From NCBI RefSeq assembly GCF_000224335.1, contig NZ_AFXZ01000009.1:124001-188000 (forward strand): 64,000 nucleotides of DNA. Direction: 5' to 3'. The DNA comes from Bizionia argentinensis JUB59 (GTDB lineage: Bacteria; Bacteroidota; Bacteroidia; Flavobacteriales; Flavobacteriaceae). Made by a program: the position numbers and the translations under genes. Under the pieces are notes generated by a model, which was not told the DNA's origin, searched no databases, and saw only the letters and a program-made list of their open reading frames with translations. Positions 61,128 to 64,000 of this stretch are shown in pieces. Position 1 is the first letter of the stretch. Every line of letters begins with the position of its first letter.

Positions 61128-62459
61128 TTAAATTAAACCACGAGCCTTAATCTCCAAATACTTATTAATAGTATTCAAAGTTAAATCCTCTGGTGGGGTT
61201 AAAATACTTTGAATTCCGTGTTTTTGTAATTCGTTAATAATGAGTTTCTTTTCATATACAAATTTTTCAGCAATGGTTTTTTCGAAAATCTCAAAGGTGT
61301 TTCGCGATTCCTTTTGCGTGAGTTTATCTAATTCGGTGTTTTCAAAAAAGATAACTACTAATACATGGTTTTTAGCAATGGCTTGAAGATATGGTAATTG
61401 TCTATGCAAGGCATCCAGCGTTTCAAAGTTGGTATAAAGCAATAATAGACTTCGTTGGTTTAAACTGCGTTTTATGTCAATATATAATCTTGAAAAATCA
61501 GATTCAGAATAGTCTGTATCTAAATTATAGAGCGTTTCCATAATCTGATTCATCTGTGACGGTCTACGCTCGGCTGCCACTTTATTGGCAACTTTCCTTG
61601 AAAATGCAAACATTCCCGCTTTATCTTGTTTTTTTAAAGCCACATTACTAATTACTAAAGTGGCATTAATAGCATAATCCAGAAGACTTAAACCATTAAA
61701 AGGCATTTTCATGGCACGACCTTTATCAATAACGCTATAAATAGGTTGAGAACGTTCATCCTGAAACTGATTTACCATCAACTGACTCCGTTTAGCAGTA
61801 GCTTTCCAGTTAATATTCCGAATATCATCACCACGAACATATTCTTTAATTTGCTCGAATTCCATAGTATGCCCTATTCTACGGATTTTCTTTAATCCAA
61901 ATTCAAAAATTTTATTCGAAAAAGCTATAAGCATATATTTTTTCAATTGAAGAAACGATGGGTAGTTTGGCACCATCGCATCTTTTCCAAATTGAAAACG
62001 ACGTGTTAATAATCCAATTGGCGAGGTAACATAGACATTAAGATTTCCAAAATGATATTCGCCACGCTCCAACGGTCGTATGGTATAAATAATTTTTTTA
62101 TCGGTAAACTTATCGAGTTGTGTGTTAATTTCAAAATCCCGCTTCTGATATTGAAAAGGCATTTCATCAATCAGTTTTAAGTGGACATTAAAGTTGTATA
62201 TGTTTTTTAAGGTGATTTCTATAGGATTATCATCGCCATTACTTAATTTTTCTGGAAGTTGGCGTTTGGCTTCAATGCCTTTCTGCTTAAACAATAAAAT
62301 ACTATCTACTAAAATCAGCGCTGCAAAAACGCCAAATAGCATGATACTAATGGCTAAAAGCCCAGGGAATTGATACGCCATTAAAAATAAAAAGGCAAAA
62401 CCAATTAAGCAGACAAAAAGCCGAGACTCTAAATAAATATTTTTAAAAATGCGTTTCAA
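61128..62459 (-). CDS. DUF58 (vWA-like) membrane protein
   Basis: A 443-residue protein with two N-terminal transmembrane helices (LFVCLIGFAFLFLMAYQFPG, LLAISIMLFGVFAALILVDS), a beta domain, then MEFEQIKEYVRGDDIRNINW and KATAKRSQLMVNQFQDERSQ, the DUF58 signature, leading to a von Willebrand A-like domain (PIYSVIDKGRAM). It follows the MoxR gene without a gap. MoxR/DUF58 pairs act in membrane-protein or envelope maturation. Confidence 0.93.
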   Translation of the reverse strand: MKRIFKNIYLESRLFVCLIGFAFLFLMAYQFPGLLAISIMLFGVFAALILVDSILLFKQKGIEAKRQLPEKLSNGDDNPIEITLKNIYNFNVHLKLIDEMPFQYQKRDFEINTQLDKFTDKKIIYTIRPLERGEYHFGNLNVYVTSPIGLLTRRFQFGKDAMVPNYPSFLQLKKYMLIAFSNKIFEFGLKKIRRIGHTMEFEQIKEYVRGDDIRNINWKATAKRSQLMVNQFQDERSQPIYSVIDKGRAMKMPFNGLSLLDYAINATLVISNVALKKQDKAGMFAFSRKVANKVAAERRPSQMNQIMETLYNLDTDYSESDFSRLYIDIKRSLNQRSLLLLYTNFETLDALHRQLPYLQAIAKNHVLVVIFFENTELDKLTQKESRNTFEIFEKTIAEKFVYEKKLIINELQKHGIQSILTPPEDLTLNTINKYLEIKARGLI

Positions 62460-63461
62460 TTATCTAGGTATTTCAATCGTTTCCAAAATCTGATCGACCA
62501 CTTTATCAACTGTAAACGCCTCCATTTCGCGTTCTGGTGTTAATACTAGTCTATGCTTTAAAACCGCTTTGGTGCACCGCTTAATATCGTCTGGCGTAAC
62601 AAAATCACGACCATGTATGGCGGCATTGGCTTTTGCAGCATTTAATATAGCAATGGACGCACGTGGTGAAGCGCCCAAATATAAATTGGCATTATTACGC
62701 GTGCTGTTTACAATAGAAGCAATGTAATGTAGTAAATGATCTTCCACTAAAATTTGCTTAATTAACCCTTGATATTTTATAATATCGGTAGCGTTTAAAA
62801 CAGGGTTAATGGCATTAAGATCTAATTGATCTTCACGTTTGTGATTATCAACTAAAATCTGAACTTCATCTTCTAAAGACGGATAATCTACATTAATTTT
62901 AAACAAGAAACGGTCTAATTGTGCTTCCGGTAAACGGTAAGTTCCTTCCTGTTCAATTGGGTTTTGAGTAGCAAAAACCAAGAAAGGTGGTTCCATGATA
63001 AATTGATTATTATCAATAGTTATTTGACGTTCTGCCATGACTTCAAATAAAGCGGCTTGTGTTTTTGCAGGTGCGCGATTTATTTCATCAATTAGAACAA
63101 TATTCGAGAAAATAGGTCCTTTTTTATATTCAAAATCGTTAGTCTTAACGTTGAAAATAGAGGTTCCTAAAATATCACTCGGCATTAAATCGGGCGTAAA
63201 TTGAATACGACTAAAATCAACATCTAAAGTTCGCGCTAATATTTTGGCCGTAACCGTTTTTGCAACACCCGGAACACCTTCAATTAATGTATGACCGTTT
63301 GATAAAATGGAAATAATAAGCAACTCAATCATTTCATTTTGCCCCACTATAATTTTACCAATTTCCTGTTTGATAGCTTCTACATGTGCTTGCAGTGGCT
63401 TAAGGTTAATTCTGTTAGTGAAGTTTAAATCTTCGCCTTCGTGTTGGTTTATATCTTCCAT
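62460..63461 (-). CDS. MoxR family AAA ATPase
   Basis: A 333-residue AAA protein: Walker A IEGVPGVAKTVTAKILA, Walker B NIVLIDEINRAPAKTQAALF, sensor FATQNPIEQEGTYRLPEAQL with DRF arginine-finger region and GASPRASIAILNAAKANAAI at the lid. It is a chaperone-like ATPase for metalloprotein or complex assembly, acting with the DUF58 partner. Overlaps the gene upstream by one base. Confidence 0.95.
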   Translation of the reverse strand: MEDINQHEGEDLNFTNRINLKPLQAHVEAIKQEIGKIIVGQNEMIELLIISILSNGHTLIEGVPGVAKTVTAKILARTLDVDFSRIQFTPDLMPSDILGTSIFNVKTNDFEYKKGPIFSNIVLIDEINRAPAKTQAALFEVMAERQITIDNNQFIMEPPFLVFATQNPIEQEGTYRLPEAQLDRFLFKINVDYPSLEDEVQILVDNHKREDQLDLNAINPVLNATDIIKYQGLIKQILVEDHLLHYIASIVNSTRNNANLYLGASPRASIAILNAAKANAAIHGRDFVTPDDIKRCTKAVLKHRLVLTPEREMEAFTVDKVVDQILETIEIPR

Positions 63462-64000
63462 TATAGGTTGTTTTTTGTAAAATGTTCTATTTGTTTGTTT
63501 AGAGCAATGAGCTCATTTTCTGTATGATTGTTTTTCGATTTTAAAAACGTAATTAAATCGATAAGCGATTTCGTGTCTTGAACGTTATTTGCTGATTTAA
63601 CAGCTAATTTCTGAATAAAACGCTCGCTAAATTCATTTGTCTCCAAATAATAGGTTGATCTAACGAATTCTAAAAAGTATGTGATTTTCTTATTTATTAT
63701 ATTTGAATAATCGCCATGTTGGTAATATAAATCGCCAATGGTTTGTGTGAATTCTACTGTGGCATTTTTCAACGGTTCCACAACCGGAATAATGCGTTGT
63801 GTCCGTTTGCCTTTAAAAATAACAAATATTATTAAGCCTAATAAACTGATGTAAAAAGTCCATTTTAAAGCAGAGTTGGCTAAAATAAATCGCAGTGGAC
63901 TTTTTATAACTTTTCGACCACTTTTGTAATAGTTATCCCAAAGTAAACTGTTATTTTTTGGTAAAAAAGACAATACGGTTGCTGCATAATCTGCTTTATC
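63461..64000 (-). CDS. DUF4350-like membrane protein (partial, start outside window)
   Basis: The frame is open to the window edge, so the N terminus is missing; 179 residues are seen. One transmembrane helix (LKWTFYISLLGLIIFVIFKG) is followed by a helical cytoplasmic part (RIIPVVEPLKNATVEFTQTI, GDLYYQHGDYSNIINKKITY). This is the C-terminal end of the DUF4350-like proteins that precede MoxR and DUF58 in flavobacteria. Confidence 0.75.
   Translation of the reverse strand, partial: DKADYAATVLSFLPKNNSLLWDNYYKSGRKVIKSPLRFILANSALKWTFYISLLGLIIFVIFKGKRTQRIIPVVEPLKNATVEFTQTIGDLYYQHGDYSNIINKKITYFLEFVRSTYYLETNEFSERFIQKLAVKSANNVQDTKSLIDLITFLKSKNNHTENELIALNKQIEHFTKNNL

Overview
The window looks like a chromosomal segment of a member of the Flavobacteriaceae (Bacteroidota). 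The DNA is AT-rich, promoters follow the Bacteroidetes TTG / TAnnTTTG pattern, start codons mostly lack Shine-Dalgarno sequences, and the gene families (DUF4870, PspC with PadR, DUF2141, DUF58/MoxR, OxyR beside Dps) are typical of marine flavobacteria. The genus cannot be fixed from this sequence.

Positions 1-21,240 are host DNA rich in stress and envelope functions: SYLF lipid-binding protein, YihY/BrkB and AI-2E-type membrane proteins, CsbD, a nitroreductase plus an NAD(P)-binding reductase, an AraC/response regulator/PAS histidine kinase operon, a second AraC regulator, a cysteine-rich DUF326 protein, a PNPOx-like protein, an aldehyde dehydrogenase, a YtxH/holin-like/DUF6327 cassette (a second partial copy lies at the left edge), a ferritin-like PA2169 protein, DUF1328, thioredoxin reductase, and a PspC-PadR-DUF4870 operon carrying a 12-copy tetranucleotide repeat.

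Positions of about 21.3-57.2 kb hold one Mu-like transposable prophage. From left to right: an end with 11-bp-phased TTTA motifs; a LexA/S24 repressor divergent from a small HTH protein; a DDE transposase (MuA-like), a MuB-like AAA ATPase and a second RecA-like ATPase; a run of small early genes including DUF3164; a leftward packaging and head module (terminase, gp36-like, DUF935 portal, MuF-like, virion morphogenesis, tail terminator); a divergent control region with a large dyad; a rightward module (prohead protease/scaffold, capsid, lysis genes, contractile-tail sheath and tube, frameshifted tail-assembly chaperone, tape measure, baseplate, two fibre proteins); and a right-end cargo of a thymidylate-synthase-family protein with a dCMP-hydroxymethylase-like Asn-to-Asp change followed by a D12-class DNA adenine methyltransferase. 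A second 12-copy AATC repeat sits at the start of the methyltransferase. This pair occupies the place that the mom modification region has in Mu and is the most interesting part of the window.

Positions 57.2-64 kb return to host DNA: a DUF4442 hotdog protein, an AIM24-like protein, a small hypothetical, OxyR divergent from Dps, DUF2141, and a DUF58-MoxR cluster with the upstream gene running off the window.

The prophage looks largely intact by gene content, but three single-base homopolymer discrepancies (two small early genes and the MuF-like N terminus) suggest either early decay or sequencing error. Exact prophage ends were not resolved.
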